Assembly: GCA_020832655.1 (NCBI GenBank)
Contig: JAFIEF010000020.1
Coordinates: forward strand, 1-50,601
Direction: 5' to 3'
From: Paracoccaceae bacterium
Lineage (GTDB): Bacteria > Pseudomonadota > Alphaproteobacteria > Rhodobacterales > Rhodobacteraceae
DNA: 50,601 nt
A program made the translations under genes and the position numbers. This document shows positions 35,288-44,318 of this stretch, piece after piece; the stretch's first letter is position 1, and each line of letters starts with the position of its first letter. Below the pieces are notes generated by a model. It saw only the letters and a program-made list of their open reading frames with translations. It made no database searches and was not told where the DNA came from.

Positions 35288-36844
35288 TTATCGGCCATAG
35301 ACCAGCTCGGCGGCGGTCGTATCGGCGGCAAAATCAAAACGGTTGGAAGCGGCGGTCACATTGGTCAGCATCACCACGACAGCGACAAACCCGGCCAGCG
35401 AGGCAGACAGCATCAGCTTGCTGTCAGCGCGCACCAGCGCCGCGCGGTCCACCGCCGCGCCGCCGGTATTCTGGCGGGTCCATTTCTGCACATTGGGGTT
35501 GTGGTTGACGAAGATCTTGATCGCGGCCCCGACAATCTGGCCATAATAGGTCAGCGCCGGAAAGATCGGGTGCCAGCGCCGTGCAATCAGCCCGGTCAGC
35601 CCCGAATGCACAGTTCGGGTGAAGGAAATCCACAGCAGGAAGATGATGAAGAAGACCGGGTCATGGATCAGCGCGGCCAGCCCGAAAAACACCACCCCCA
35701 TCAGCGGCGTCCACATCGACGCCTTCTGATCCAAGAGCGCAAGATAGGTGAACCAGCCCAGCTTGCGCGGCCCCAGCCGCAGCGCCTTGGCCCCGCCGCG
35801 CACCATATTGCCGAACCAGCGCTTCTGCAGCCCTATGGTGTCGGCCAGAAAGCCCTTGCCGGGCAGGGATTCAAGACAATAGATCACCTCGTCGGGGACA
35901 TAGGTAATGTCCCAGCCCGCCTCTATCACCCAGCGCCAGGTCGATTTGTCATCGCCCGTCAGCATCACGATGCGCCCCAGACGGGGGTGATGCAGCACAT
36001 CTTCCAGCAGATTGGCGGCAAAGTTCGGGTGCATCAGGATCTGGCTGCGAAACATCGACCAGCGCCCGGTCAGCACCAGCACCCGGCCCGACATCGCCAT
36101 CGACGACATGTAGACATGGCGCTGCGCCATGCGCAGCCGATACCATTCACGGTCCATCATCCCGCCTGCAACCAGCGGCGTGTTGTCCACGGTCAGCGCG
36201 CCGATATTGGGCTGGTGCAGCAAAATGGGTGCGGTGCGGCGGATCAGGCCGGGTTGCACCAGCGTGTCGCCATCCATCAGAATGCCGGGGCAATCAGGCG
36301 GCACGCCCAACTCGCGCAGCCGCGCCAACGCATCGGCCATTGCCGAACGCTTGCCGGTGCCGTCCTGGCGGGTAAAGGCCAGCCTGATCTGCCCCAGCGG
36401 GTCCGTGTTGCGGTGAACATGCGAAATCACCGCTTCATCCTGATCCGACGACACTGCCGCCACCACGGTTCCGCCGCCGCCATTGTCCAGAATATCGCGG
36501 AACAGATTGGCATAGACGGCGGCATTCATCGCATCGCCCATCTTCCAGCTTAGAATCACCACTGCGACATGGCGGTGCTGGACGCTGGCATCGGCCTCGG
36601 CGCGGCGGCGGATCATCGGGAATACCTTTCGCGTGAAGGCCCAGGCGCGCAGCATATGGAAGCCGCCCCAGGACCAGCGCCACAGCCCGATCAACCCCAG
36701 CGTTGCAATAAAGGCCGTATCCGTGGTTGATAGCGCGCGCGCCGGCACAAAGCTGAGCAGCACCAGCACCAGCGCCAGCCAGCCCAATCCGGTCAGCCAG
36801 ACTGACAGCCGCGAGGAATTGCGCAGATGCGGGCGGTCTGACAT
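35288..36844 (-). CDS. Processive GT2 polysaccharide synthase, Alg8-like
   Basis: A 518-residue inner-membrane glycosyltransferase. Two N-terminal membrane helices (about 13-35 and 44-62) precede a GT-A domain with DGD at 191-193, TGDD at 296-299 as the acidic catalytic motif, and QKRW at 340-343, the processive-synthase QxxRW motif. More membrane segments follow (about 365-410, 425-448 and 478-498). The TGDDKSTW segment and overall layout resemble the alginate polymerase Alg8, and the next gene upstream resembles Alg44. The polymer is unknown; the clustered UDP-glucose dehydrogenase suggests a uronic-acid-containing chain. The start follows GGGGGGA and lies 2 bp after the previous stop codon. 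Confidence 0.88.
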   Translation of the reverse strand: MSDRPHLRNSSRLSVWLTGLGWLALVLVLLSFVPARALSTTDTAFIATLGLIGLWRWSWGGFHMLRAWAFTRKVFPMIRRRAEADASVQHRHVAVVILSWKMGDAMNAAVYANLFRDILDNGGGGTVVAAVSSDQDEAVISHVHRNTDPLGQIRLAFTRQDGTGKRSAMADALARLRELGVPPDCPGILMDGDTLVQPGLIRRTAPILLHQPNIGALTVDNTPLVAGGMMDREWYRLRMAQRHVYMSSMAMSGRVLVLTGRWSMFRSQILMHPNFAANLLEDVLHHPRLGRIVMLTGDDKSTWRWVIEAGWDITYVPDEVIYCLESLPGKGFLADTIGLQKRWFGNMVRGGAKALRLGPRKLGWFTYLALLDQKASMWTPLMGVVFFGLAALIHDPVFFIIFLLWISFTRTVHSGLTGLIARRWHPIFPALTYYGQIVGAAIKIFVNHNPNVQKWTRQNTGGAAVDRAALVRADSKLMLSASLAGFVAVVVMLTNVTAASNRFDFAADTTAAELVYGR

Positions 36845-36846
36845 GC

Positions 36847-38412
36847 CTATCCCCCCAGAAAGCTGGTCAGCCAGCCCAGCGGGTCCAGCGTGCGCACAGT
36901 GACAGAACCGCTCATCCCGATCCCTGCATCCAGCGGGCGGGCGGGCATCACCTCGATCCGGGCATAGCGTTCAGCGGCGAAGATTGCGCTGCTTAACCCG
37001 GCAAAGCCCGCGCGCGCGACATCATAGCTGATGCGCGTCACCTGGCCTGAGATCTGCTGGCCATTGGCCAGACGGATATCGGCGCGGTCGCCTTCGCGGA
37101 TACGATGCGCCTGTTCAGCCAGGATCAGCGCATCAACACTGCGCGCCCCGCCCCCGGCCATAACGAATAGCGGTTGTGCCGGTTCGGCCCATTCGCCCGC
37201 GACGCGCGTGATCTGCGTGACCTCGCAATCACAAGGCGCAGTGACAGGAACGCCGATGCCCTGCGCTTCCATCCTTGCATAGGCCAGCGCGATCTCGTCG
37301 CGCAGATGCGCCAGACGCAGATCCAGCGTCTCGGGCGTTTGCGCCGCATGGCTGCGATGCCCGGTGGCCATGCCATGATCCTGCGCGGCCTCGAAAGCCT
37401 GAAGCCTGGTGTCTGCCGCTGCCAGATCATTCTCTGCCCCCAGCACCACGGCGCGCTGACGCGCGCGTGCCTGCTGGCGTTCCAATGTCGGCAGGCCGGT
37501 CGATTCCAGTGTCGCAAGCTGCGCGCGTTCCAGCGTCAGACGCTCGCGCGCGCGGCTTACCGCCGATGTCAGCCGCGCATGCTCGGATGTCCCAAGCTGC
37601 GCGTCCAGCGCCTGCTGGCCCTCCAGCAGGGTTTTTCGGGCGCGCAATTCGGCCTGCTCTGCCTCCAGCGCGCGCAGCCGGTCCTGAAGCGCCTCGGTCC
37701 GGGTGTCATGATCGGGCGGGCGCAGATAGCCCAGCACCTGACCCTTGGTAACATGCGCGCCCTCGCTGACATCGATCTGGCTGACCATGCCCGCCGCGGG
37801 TGCAGAGACACTGGCCGCCGCAGCCGTGACCGCCGCATAGCGCGATTTTACCGTGGTGAATGCCCCCAGCGCCATGTAGGCCGCAGCACCCAGCGCGGCA
37901 CAGGCCAGCGAGACCTGAAACCATGTGCGAAAGCCTAGCATGCGCTGCGTGGTCTCTTGCCGCTCGACGCGGGTTTCGCGCGCGTCATTCAGCAATTGCG
38001 TCAGCGACAATTCCTGCCGGGTGACAGCGTAATCGACAATCCGGTGCAGCAATTCCGCCTGCGCGCGGCCAAGATCGATGAACTGGTAGCGCAGCGCCTG
38101 CGCGTCGCCTGCATCAAGGCGGCACTGCACGGCCATCTGAATGCGGGTCACACCCTGACCGATCAGCAGTGCCACATCCAGCACCCGGCCCAGACCGGGG
38201 GCCAGAACACTGGGAATGGGTTGCGCCAGCGTGAAGCCATGCACATCCCAATGCGCAACGGGGTATTCCACCCCGTTCCAGACAATGCTCATCGGTTCGG
38301 AAACTGTGACAGGTCTGGCGCTTGTCAGGGCTTGTCGAGGCAGCATAGCCTGCCGCCCCGGCGCAGAATGCAGGTCTGCCTGACCCGACCCGTATAGCAC
38401 ATCCATCGTCAT
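36847..38412 (-). CDS. PilZ-like/HlyD-like membrane fusion protein, Alg44-like
   Basis: The 521-residue protein begins with a domain in the position of PilZ (about 33-135), then a membrane helix (about 163-187), a biotinyl-lipoyl-like strand pair (about 195-235), a long coiled coil (about 235-380), and the second barrel half ending in GMSGSVTVRTLDP. This is the Alg44 plan, in which cytoplasmic c-di-GMP binding activates the partner synthase. Here the c-di-GMP signature looks lost: the RxxxR position reads LTSAR and the DxSxxG position reads HWDVHG. It is the first gene of the minus-strand cluster. AGGA lies nine bases before the ATG at 38412; another ATG follows at 38406. Confidence 0.82.
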   Translation of the reverse strand: MTMDVLYGSGQADLHSAPGRQAMLPRQALTSARPVTVSEPMSIVWNGVEYPVAHWDVHGFTLAQPIPSVLAPGLGRVLDVALLIGQGVTRIQMAVQCRLDAGDAQALRYQFIDLGRAQAELLHRIVDYAVTRQELSLTQLLNDARETRVERQETTQRMLGFRTWFQVSLACAALGAAAYMALGAFTTVKSRYAAVTAAAASVSAPAAGMVSQIDVSEGAHVTKGQVLGYLRPPDHDTRTEALQDRLRALEAEQAELRARKTLLEGQQALDAQLGTSEHARLTSAVSRARERLTLERAQLATLESTGLPTLERQQARARQRAVVLGAENDLAAADTRLQAFEAAQDHGMATGHRSHAAQTPETLDLRLAHLRDEIALAYARMEAQGIGVPVTAPCDCEVTQITRVAGEWAEPAQPLFVMAGGGARSVDALILAEQAHRIREGDRADIRLANGQQISGQVTRISYDVARAGFAGLSSAIFAAERYARIEVMPARPLDAGIGMSGSVTVRTLDPLGWLTSFLGG

Positions 38413-38700
38413 CCGCGACTGTCCTGACCTCGGCGCTGCATCGAATACGCAGCAGGCTTGTTAACCTTGTCCGACAGGATTTCGCGCGGAATTATGGCAC
38501 CAATATGCAGCCTAGCGGACAAAACCAAGACAATCGCCTGATTGTTTCTGTTTGAGCAATCAATGCAGCCGGAAAATCCGAGGCGGCCTTGCCCCGCCCG
38601 CGCGGGTTTCTACCCTTGACCGGGGGGCGTTGAGGTCGCACAAAGACGCGATCACGCCCGCCCCTGTTACCTGTTTTCCTGTTCGGTTGTTGAACCCGCA
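38413..38700. other. Divergent intergenic region between the polysaccharide cluster and surf1
   Basis: 288 bp without a gene. It must hold the promoter for the five-gene minus-strand cluster and that of surf1. The part near 38470-38570 is richer in A and T than the surroundings. I could not identify a convincing consensus promoter, operator or structured RNA. Confidence 0.5.
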
Positions 38701-39381
38701 ATGCTTAGACAGATTATCCTTCCGGCCCTTTTCGGACTGCTTGGCACCGGCGTTCTGGTCAGCCTCGGGGTCTGGCAATTGTCGCGCGCGGCGGAAAAAT
38801 CCGCCCTGATCGCCGAGATGGAGGCGCGCATCTTTGCCGCGCCGGTGCCGCTGCCCGATACCCCGAACCCAGAGGCGGATCGCTACCTGCCCGTCACCCT
38901 GTCGGGCCGCTTCACGGATGAGCACAGCTTCGCAATGGCTGCCCAACGCGCGCAGGGGCCGGGGTTTCACCTGATCGCTGTGCTGGAAACCGAAACCGGC
39001 GCGCGCGTTCTGGTGGATCGTGGCTTTCTGCCCGAAGCCGCGCGCGGCGGGTTGGCGCCTGCCTCTGGCCCGGTCACGCTGGAAGGCAATCTGCACTGGC
39101 CGCGCGACGCCAATCGCCACACCCCGGATTTCGATGCAGGGCGCAATCTGTTCTTCGCCCGCAACGTGCCGGAACTTGCGCAGCATCTGAATACAGATGA
39201 GATTCTGGTCGTGCTGCGCCGCACCAGCGAAACCGCCCCCCCCGCCGCGCCGGTGCCAGTGAACGAGGTGCGCATCCCCGACAACCATATGGGCTATGCG
39301 ATACAGTGGTTTTTGATGGGCCTGGCCTGGGCGGGGATGACAGTCTTCCTGATCTGGCGTATCACGCGACAACGCGACTGA
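38701..39381 (+). CDS. SURF1 family cytochrome oxidase biogenesis protein
   Basis: A 226-residue SURF1 protein with one membrane helix at each end (about 4-24 and 200-219) and the conserved domain between them. Typical features are LGVWQLSRAAEKSALI after the first helix, VDRGFLPEAARGG in the middle, and NHMGYAIQWFLMGLAW before the second helix. SURF1 helps insert haem a into subunit I of aa3 cytochrome c oxidase. In many relatives it ends the ctaC-ctaB-ctaG-ctaE operon; here the upstream neighbour is the polysaccharide cluster instead. thrC follows after 14 bp. Confidence 0.93.
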   Translation: MLRQIILPALFGLLGTGVLVSLGVWQLSRAAEKSALIAEMEARIFAAPVPLPDTPNPEADRYLPVTLSGRFTDEHSFAMAAQRAQGPGFHLIAVLETETGARVLVDRGFLPEAARGGLAPASGPVTLEGNLHWPRDANRHTPDFDAGRNLFFARNVPELAQHLNTDEILVVLRRTSETAPPAAPVPVNEVRIPDNHMGYAIQWFLMGLAWAGMTVFLIWRITRQRD

Positions 39382-39395
39382 GGACCATATCCAAC

Positions 39396-40784
39396 ATGAA
39401 ATATATCTCAACCCGCGGCACCGCACCGGTGCTGGATTTCAGAGCCACCATGCTGACCGGGCTGGCCCGCGACGGGGGGCTGTATCTGCCCGAGCATGTC
39501 CCGCCCATGACACAGGCCGAAATCGCAGCGCTGGCGGGGCAAAGCTACGAGGATCTGGCCTATGCAGTCATGCGCCCCTTCATCGGCGCGGCTTTCGATG
39601 ATGACACGCTGCGCAAATTGATCGCGCGTGCCTATCAGGGCTTCGACCATCCGGCCCGCGCACCGATGAAGCAGCTTGCGCCCAATCATTTCCTGCTGGA
39701 GCTGTTCCACGGCCCGACACTGGCGTTCAAGGATTTCGCCATGCAGTTGATCGGCCAGTTCTTTCAGGAAGCGCTGGCGCGGTCGGGGCAGCGGGTGACG
39801 ATTGTCGGCGCGACCTCTGGCGATACCGGCTCGGCGGCGATCGAAGCGTTTCGCGGCCTGAAGAATGTCGATGTCTTCATCCTGTTCCCGCATGGGCGCG
39901 TGTCGGAAGTGCAGCGCCGCCAGATGACCACGCCCGATGACGCCAATGTTCATGCGCTGGCCATTGATGGCGATTTCGACACCTGTCAGGCGCTGGTCAA
40001 GGACATGTTCAATGATTTCGCCTTTCGCGATGCGGTCGCGCTGGCGGGCGTGAACAGCATCAACTGGGCGCGGGTGCTGGCGCAGGTGGTGTATTACTTC
40101 TCGGCCGGGGTCAGCCTTGGCGCGCCGCATCGCCCGGTCAGTTTCACTGTGCCCACCGGCAATTTCGGCGATATCTTCGCAGGCTATATCGCCCGCGCGA
40201 TGGGCTTGCCGATTGAAAAGCTGGTCGTGGCCACCAACCATAATGACATCCTGCACCGCGCGCTATCCTCGGGCGGCTATGTGACCGACGGCGTCAGGCC
40301 CTCGATCAGCCCGTCAATGGATATTCAGGTCAGTTCCAATTTCGAACGCGCGCTGTTTGACGCCTATGGGCGTGACGGCGCTGCCGTGGCGCAGCTGATG
40401 GATGAGTTGAAATCCACCGGCGGGTTCCAGATCAGCCAGGGCGCGCTGGAATATCTGCGCGAGGCTTTTGCCTCTGGCTGCGCATCCGAAGATCAGACGC
40501 GCGCCACCATCGCGCGTATTGCAGCAGACACGGGCGAGGTTCTGTGCCCGCATTCGGCGGTGGGGGTGCATGTTGCTGAAAGCCATCTGTCAGCGACGCC
40601 AATGATCACGCTGGCCACAGCCCATCCGGCGAAATTCCCCGATGCGGTGCAGGCCGCAACCGGCCAGCGCCCGCCCCTGCCTGCGCGCATGGCCGATCTC
40701 TTTGATCGCCCCGAACGCGTGACGCGGCTGGGCAATGACCTGACCGCGCTGCAGGCGCATATCCGCGGGAAGATCCCTGCATGA
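39396..40784 (+). CDS. thrC: Threonine synthase
   Basis: A PLP enzyme that converts O-phosphohomoserine into threonine. The protein is 462 residues, of the long (yeast/E. coli) class, with the lysine that binds PLP at K112 in PTLAFKDFAMQL. The motif GATSGDTGSAAIEAFRG binds the phosphate, and the phosphate-side NSINWARVLAQ is intact. The start at 39396 (MKYISTRG) has GAGGA eleven bases upstream; the frame extends into surf1 without support. It overlaps the M16 peptidase by four bases (ATGA), so they are translationally coupled in one operon with surf1 and the GNAT gene. Confidence 0.95.
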   Translation: MKYISTRGTAPVLDFRATMLTGLARDGGLYLPEHVPPMTQAEIAALAGQSYEDLAYAVMRPFIGAAFDDDTLRKLIARAYQGFDHPARAPMKQLAPNHFLLELFHGPTLAFKDFAMQLIGQFFQEALARSGQRVTIVGATSGDTGSAAIEAFRGLKNVDVFILFPHGRVSEVQRRQMTTPDDANVHALAIDGDFDTCQALVKDMFNDFAFRDAVALAGVNSINWARVLAQVVYYFSAGVSLGAPHRPVSFTVPTGNFGDIFAGYIARAMGLPIEKLVVATNHNDILHRALSSGGYVTDGVRPSISPSMDIQVSSNFERALFDAYGRDGAAVAQLMDELKSTGGFQISQGALEYLREAFASGCASEDQTRATIARIAADTGEVLCPHSAVGVHVAESHLSATPMITLATAHPAKFPDAVQAATGQRPPLPARMADLFDRPERVTRLGNDLTALQAHIRGKIPA

Positions 40785-42043
40785 GCGTGCAGGTCACCAC
40801 ATTGCCCAACGGGTTTCGCATTGTCACCGAACCCATGCCGGGGCTGGAATCGGCGGCTATCGGCCTTTGGGTCGAGGCTGGCGCGCGCCATGAACAACCC
40901 CATGAAAACGGCGTTGCGCATTTTCTGGAGCATATGGCCTTCAAGGGCACGGCACGGCGCAGCGCGCTTCAGATCGCCGAGGAAATCGAGGATGTGGGCG
41001 GCTATATCAATGCCTATACCTCGCGCGAGATGACGGCCTATTACGCCCGCGTGTTGCGCGCCGATGTCCCACTGGCGCTGGATGTGCTGGCCGATATCGT
41101 GCTCAACCCCGCCTTCCTGCCGCGCGAGATCGAAGTCGAACGCGGCGTGATCTTGCAGGAAATCGGCCAGACGCTGGACACCCCTGATGATGTGATCTTC
41201 GACTGGTTGCAGGAAGCGGCCTTTCCCGGCCAGCCGATTGGCCGCTCGATCCTGGGGCCAAGTGCTGTTGTCGCCGGGGTCACGCAGCTTGATCTGCGCC
41301 GCTTTGTCGCCACGCATTACGGGCCGGGGCAGTTGATCCTGTCGGCGGCAGGGGCGGTGGATCATGACGCGCTGGTGCGCATGGCAGAACCGCTTTTCGG
41401 GCATCTTGCGCCAAAACCCGCGCAGCACGCAGAGCCTGCACGCTTCCATAATGGTGAACGCCGCGAAACCCGCGCGCTGGAACAGGCACATTTCGCCTTC
41501 GCGCTGGAAGCGCCGGATTACCGCGCCTGGGATTTCTACATCTCGCAGGTCTTTGCCAATGCGCTGGGGGGCGGCATGTCCTCGCGGCTGTTCCAGCGCC
41601 TGCGCGAGGATCGCGGGCTGTGCTACACGGTCTTTGCCCAGTCGGGTGCATATTACGATACCGGGCTGATCACCATCTATGCCGGGACCGGGGCTGACGA
41701 GATCGGCGATTTGGCATGGCTCGTGATGGAAGAGCTGAAGCGCGCCAACGACGACATGTCCGAAGCAGAGGTCGCCCGCGCCCGCGCACAGATGAAGGCG
41801 GGGCTGCTGATGGGGCTGGAAAGCCCCTCGGCGCGCGCCGAACGTCTGGCCAAGCTTCTGTCGATCTGGGGGCGTGTGCCCGATCTGTCAGAAGCGATCG
41901 CGCGGATTGACTCGGTCACCGCCGCGCAGGTGCGCGCGCATGCCGAAAATCTTCTGGCGCACAGCCACACCGCACTGGCGCTTTACGGCCCCATCCAGCG
42001 CGCCCCGCGCCTGTCACAGCTTGGCCAAAGGCTTGCCGCCTGA
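40781..42043 (+). CDS. M16 family zinc peptidase (processing-peptidase-like)
   Basis: A 420-residue M16 metallopeptidase. The inverted zinc motif HxxEH is present in AHFLEHMAFKG (H47, E50, H51), and the distal glutamate lies in EIEVERGVILQEI. The second half contains the GGGMSSRLFQRLREDRGLCYTV segment typical of the beta subunit of the mitochondrial processing peptidase, to which alphaproteobacterial members are closely related. A bacterial substrate is unknown. The gene order thrC, M16 peptidase, GNAT is conserved in many alphaproteobacteria. It overlaps both neighbours. Confidence 0.93.
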   Translation: MSVQVTTLPNGFRIVTEPMPGLESAAIGLWVEAGARHEQPHENGVAHFLEHMAFKGTARRSALQIAEEIEDVGGYINAYTSREMTAYYARVLRADVPLALDVLADIVLNPAFLPREIEVERGVILQEIGQTLDTPDDVIFDWLQEAAFPGQPIGRSILGPSAVVAGVTQLDLRRFVATHYGPGQLILSAAGAVDHDALVRMAEPLFGHLAPKPAQHAEPARFHNGERRETRALEQAHFAFALEAPDYRAWDFYISQVFANALGGGMSSRLFQRLREDRGLCYTVFAQSGAYYDTGLITIYAGTGADEIGDLAWLVMEELKRANDDMSEAEVARARAQMKAGLLMGLESPSARAERLAKLLSIWGRVPDLSEAIARIDSVTAAQVRAHAENLLAHSHTALALYGPIQRAPRLSQLGQRLAA

Positions 42044-42627
42044 TGCTGGGGCTGCGCGGCAAGCTGCATCTGCATACCGAGCGGTTGGTATTGCGGCTGC
42101 CGCAGCATTCCGATTACCGCGCATGGTCCGAATTGCGCCGCCAGTCCCAGGGCTTTCTGACGCCCTGGGAACCGACATGGTCCGACGACCACCTGACCCG
42201 GCGGGCCTTCACCAACCGGGTCAGCTGGGCCGCGCGCTGCCAGCGTCAGGACATGGCGCTGCCGCTCTTCATCATCCGGCGCGAAGATGACGCGCTGGTG
42301 GGCGCAATCACGCTGGACAATATCCGCCGCGGCCCGGCGCAGGCGGGAACCCTGGGCTATTGGGTGGGCGCGCCCTATATCCGGCAGGGATACATGCGCG
42401 AAAGCATCGCGGCGCTGGTGCATCACGCCTTCACGGCGATGGATCTGTCGCGGATAGAGGCCGCCTGCCTGCCGGAAAACGCGGCCTCGCGCGGGGTGCT
42501 GGAACGGGCCGGGTTCAAATATGAAGGCGTGGCGCAAAGCTATCTGCAAATCAACGGGCGCTGGCGCAACCATGTGCTTTACGCCAATCTGCGCCATGAC
42601 CGGCGCGGGCGCACCGATGCAGGCTGA
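42043..42627 (+). CDS. GNAT family N-acetyltransferase, RimJ-like
   Basis: A 194-residue acetyltransferase of the RimJ/RimL group (GNAT fold). It has the opening LHTERLVLRLPQHSDY, the acetyl-CoA-binding region near GTLGYWVGAPYIRQGYMRESIAALV split here as GYWVGAPYIRQGYM, and the closing ENAASRGVLERAGF and NGRWRNHVLYA motifs. RimJ-type enzymes acetylate protein N-termini, such as ribosomal S5, but close relatives modify small molecules, so the substrate is open. Its ATG overlaps the M16 stop codon by one base. Confidence 0.88.
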   Translation: MLGLRGKLHLHTERLVLRLPQHSDYRAWSELRRQSQGFLTPWEPTWSDDHLTRRAFTNRVSWAARCQRQDMALPLFIIRREDDALVGAITLDNIRRGPAQAGTLGYWVGAPYIRQGYMRESIAALVHHAFTAMDLSRIEAACLPENAASRGVLERAGFKYEGVAQSYLQINGRWRNHVLYANLRHDRRGRTDAG

Positions 42628-42659
42628 ACCCCGCGCCGGATCGAAAGAAAGGGCATATC

Positions 42660-44075
42660 ATGCTGCATCCATGCGACACGGAATTTCTGGACGCCTTGGC
42701 GCAAGACCTGCCCCCCGGAACGCTGCGCGCGCCCGAGCCGCGCTATCTGGAAGAACCGCGCGGGCGCTGGCAGGGGGTGGCGGGGGCGGTGGCCTGCCCC
42801 GCCAGCACCGATCAGGTCGCAACCATCCTGCGCCATGCCTATGCCGCGCATGTGCCGGTCATCCCCTATGGCGGGGGCACCGGGCTGGTCGGCGGGCAGA
42901 TCGGTTCTGGCGACATCAAGCCGCTGGTTCTGTCGCTTGAACGCATGAGCGGCATCCGCGCCCTGCACGCAGATGAAAACGTGCTGGTGGCAGAAGCAGG
43001 CGCGATTCTGGCCGATGTGCAGGCGGCGGCGGCTGCGGCCGGGCGGCTGTTTCCGCTTTCGCTGGCCTCGGAAGGGTCAGCGCGGATCGGCGGGCTGCTG
43101 GCCTGCAATGCGGGCGGGGTCAATGTGCTGCGCTATGGCAATGCCCGCGATCTGGTGCTGGGGCTGGAAGCTGTGCTGCCTGACGGGCGCATCTGGCACG
43201 GGCTGAAGCGGCTGCGCAAGGACAATACCGGCTATGATCTGCGCCATCTGCTGATCGGGTCGGAAGGCACGCTGGGGGTGATCACCGCCGCCAGCCTGCG
43301 GCTGTTTGCCCCGCCTGCCGCCACCGGCACTGCGCTGATGGTGGTCGATAGCCCTGCTGCGGCGCTGGAATTGCTGGCGCGCGCGCAGGCGCGGCTGGGC
43401 GAGGGGATTTCAGCCTTTGAGCTGATCAGTGGCATGGGGCTGGAGTTTCTGGCCGCGACCATGCCGCATATCCGCCAGCCCTTTGACGCGCGCCCTGACT
43501 GGATGGTGCTGATCGATCTGGGCCTGCCTGAAGGGCTGGACCCGGCCCATGCGCTGGAAGCACTGTTCGCAGAGGCGCTGGAAGCGGGCCTTGTCAGGGA
43601 CGGGCTGATTGCCCAGAACCACGCCCAGCGCAGCGAATTCTGGACCTTGCGCGAGTCGATCCCCGAAGCCAACCGCCATATCGGCGCGGTTTCCAGCCAT
43701 GACATCTCGGTCCCATTGGGGGTAGTGCCGGAATTCATCGACCGCGCCGGCCCCGCACTGGCCGAAATCGGCCGCTTCCGCATCAACTGCTTTGGCCATC
43801 TGGGCGATGGCAATCTGCATTACAATGTCTTTCCCCTGCCGGGGCGCAGCCGCGCCGATCACGAAGACCAGCGCGACCGGATCAAGACCTGTGTGCATGA
43901 TCTGGTGCATGAAATGGGCGGATCGGTCAGCGCCGAGCATGGCATCGGGCGGCTGAAGACCGCGGATCTGATCCGCTATGGCGACCCGGTCAAGCTGGAG
44001 GCGATGCGCGCAATCAAAGCCGCGCTGGACCCGCATGGCATCATGAATCCCGGTGCCGTGCTGGCGATGGGCTGA
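42660..44075 (+). CDS. FAD-binding oxidase of the GlcD/D-2-hydroxyacid dehydrogenase group
   Basis: A 471-residue flavoprotein with the PCMH-type FAD domain first, then the FAD-linked oxidase C-terminal domain. The FAD loop reads VIPYGGGTGLVGGQ, with SEGSARIGGLLACNAGG and the pyrophosphate motif GSEGTLGVI later. The C-terminal CFGHLGDGNLHYN and EHGIGRLK motifs are typical of D-lactate, D-2-hydroxyglutarate and glycolate dehydrogenases. The exact substrate cannot be chosen. The ATG at 42660 has AAAGGG upstream. It follows the GNAT gene by 32 bp on the same strand. Confidence 0.88.
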   Translation: MLHPCDTEFLDALAQDLPPGTLRAPEPRYLEEPRGRWQGVAGAVACPASTDQVATILRHAYAAHVPVIPYGGGTGLVGGQIGSGDIKPLVLSLERMSGIRALHADENVLVAEAGAILADVQAAAAAAGRLFPLSLASEGSARIGGLLACNAGGVNVLRYGNARDLVLGLEAVLPDGRIWHGLKRLRKDNTGYDLRHLLIGSEGTLGVITAASLRLFAPPAATGTALMVVDSPAAALELLARAQARLGEGISAFELISGMGLEFLAATMPHIRQPFDARPDWMVLIDLGLPEGLDPAHALEALFAEALEAGLVRDGLIAQNHAQRSEFWTLRESIPEANRHIGAVSSHDISVPLGVVPEFIDRAGPALAEIGRFRINCFGHLGDGNLHYNVFPLPGRSRADHEDQRDRIKTCVHDLVHEMGGSVSAEHGIGRLKTADLIRYGDPVKLEAMRAIKAALDPHGIMNPGAVLAMG

Positions 44076-44265
44076 CGCATGTTGCTCATAAGTGGCTCCC
44101 GGTTCTGAGCGACTCGAACACGCGAAATCATGGGGATAGAGGGCGTGGCGCGAATGCAAGTAAACGCAAGCCCTCTGGGGTCCTTCCCGATCAAGTTGAC
44201 CAGTTGGCGGCGCCGCCGCTCGGGCAGAACCATGGCTGCATGTATTTGCACTATCGGAAGAGGAA

Positions 44266-44305
44266 GCGAGCCTGACGGCTCGCTGCCTTCGGCGAGAGTA
44301 TTTTT
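44266..44305 (+). terminator. Hairpin followed by a T-run between convergent FAD oxidase and dxs genes
   Basis: The 7-bp perfect stem at 44266-44283 is followed by a second weak hairpin CTCGC/GCGAG, then GTATTTTTGGG. The T-run begins 17 bp after the first stem, so the pair of hairpins may end transcription of the upstream operon. Confidence 0.4.
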
Positions 44306-44318
44306 GGGCAAGATGAAG
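44296..44318. repeat. Short dispersed intergenic repeat, copy 2
   Basis: GAGTATTTTTGGGCAAGATGAA is the reverse complement of the motif at 15325-15347, apart from one inserted base. It again lies between convergent genes. Confidence 0.5.
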
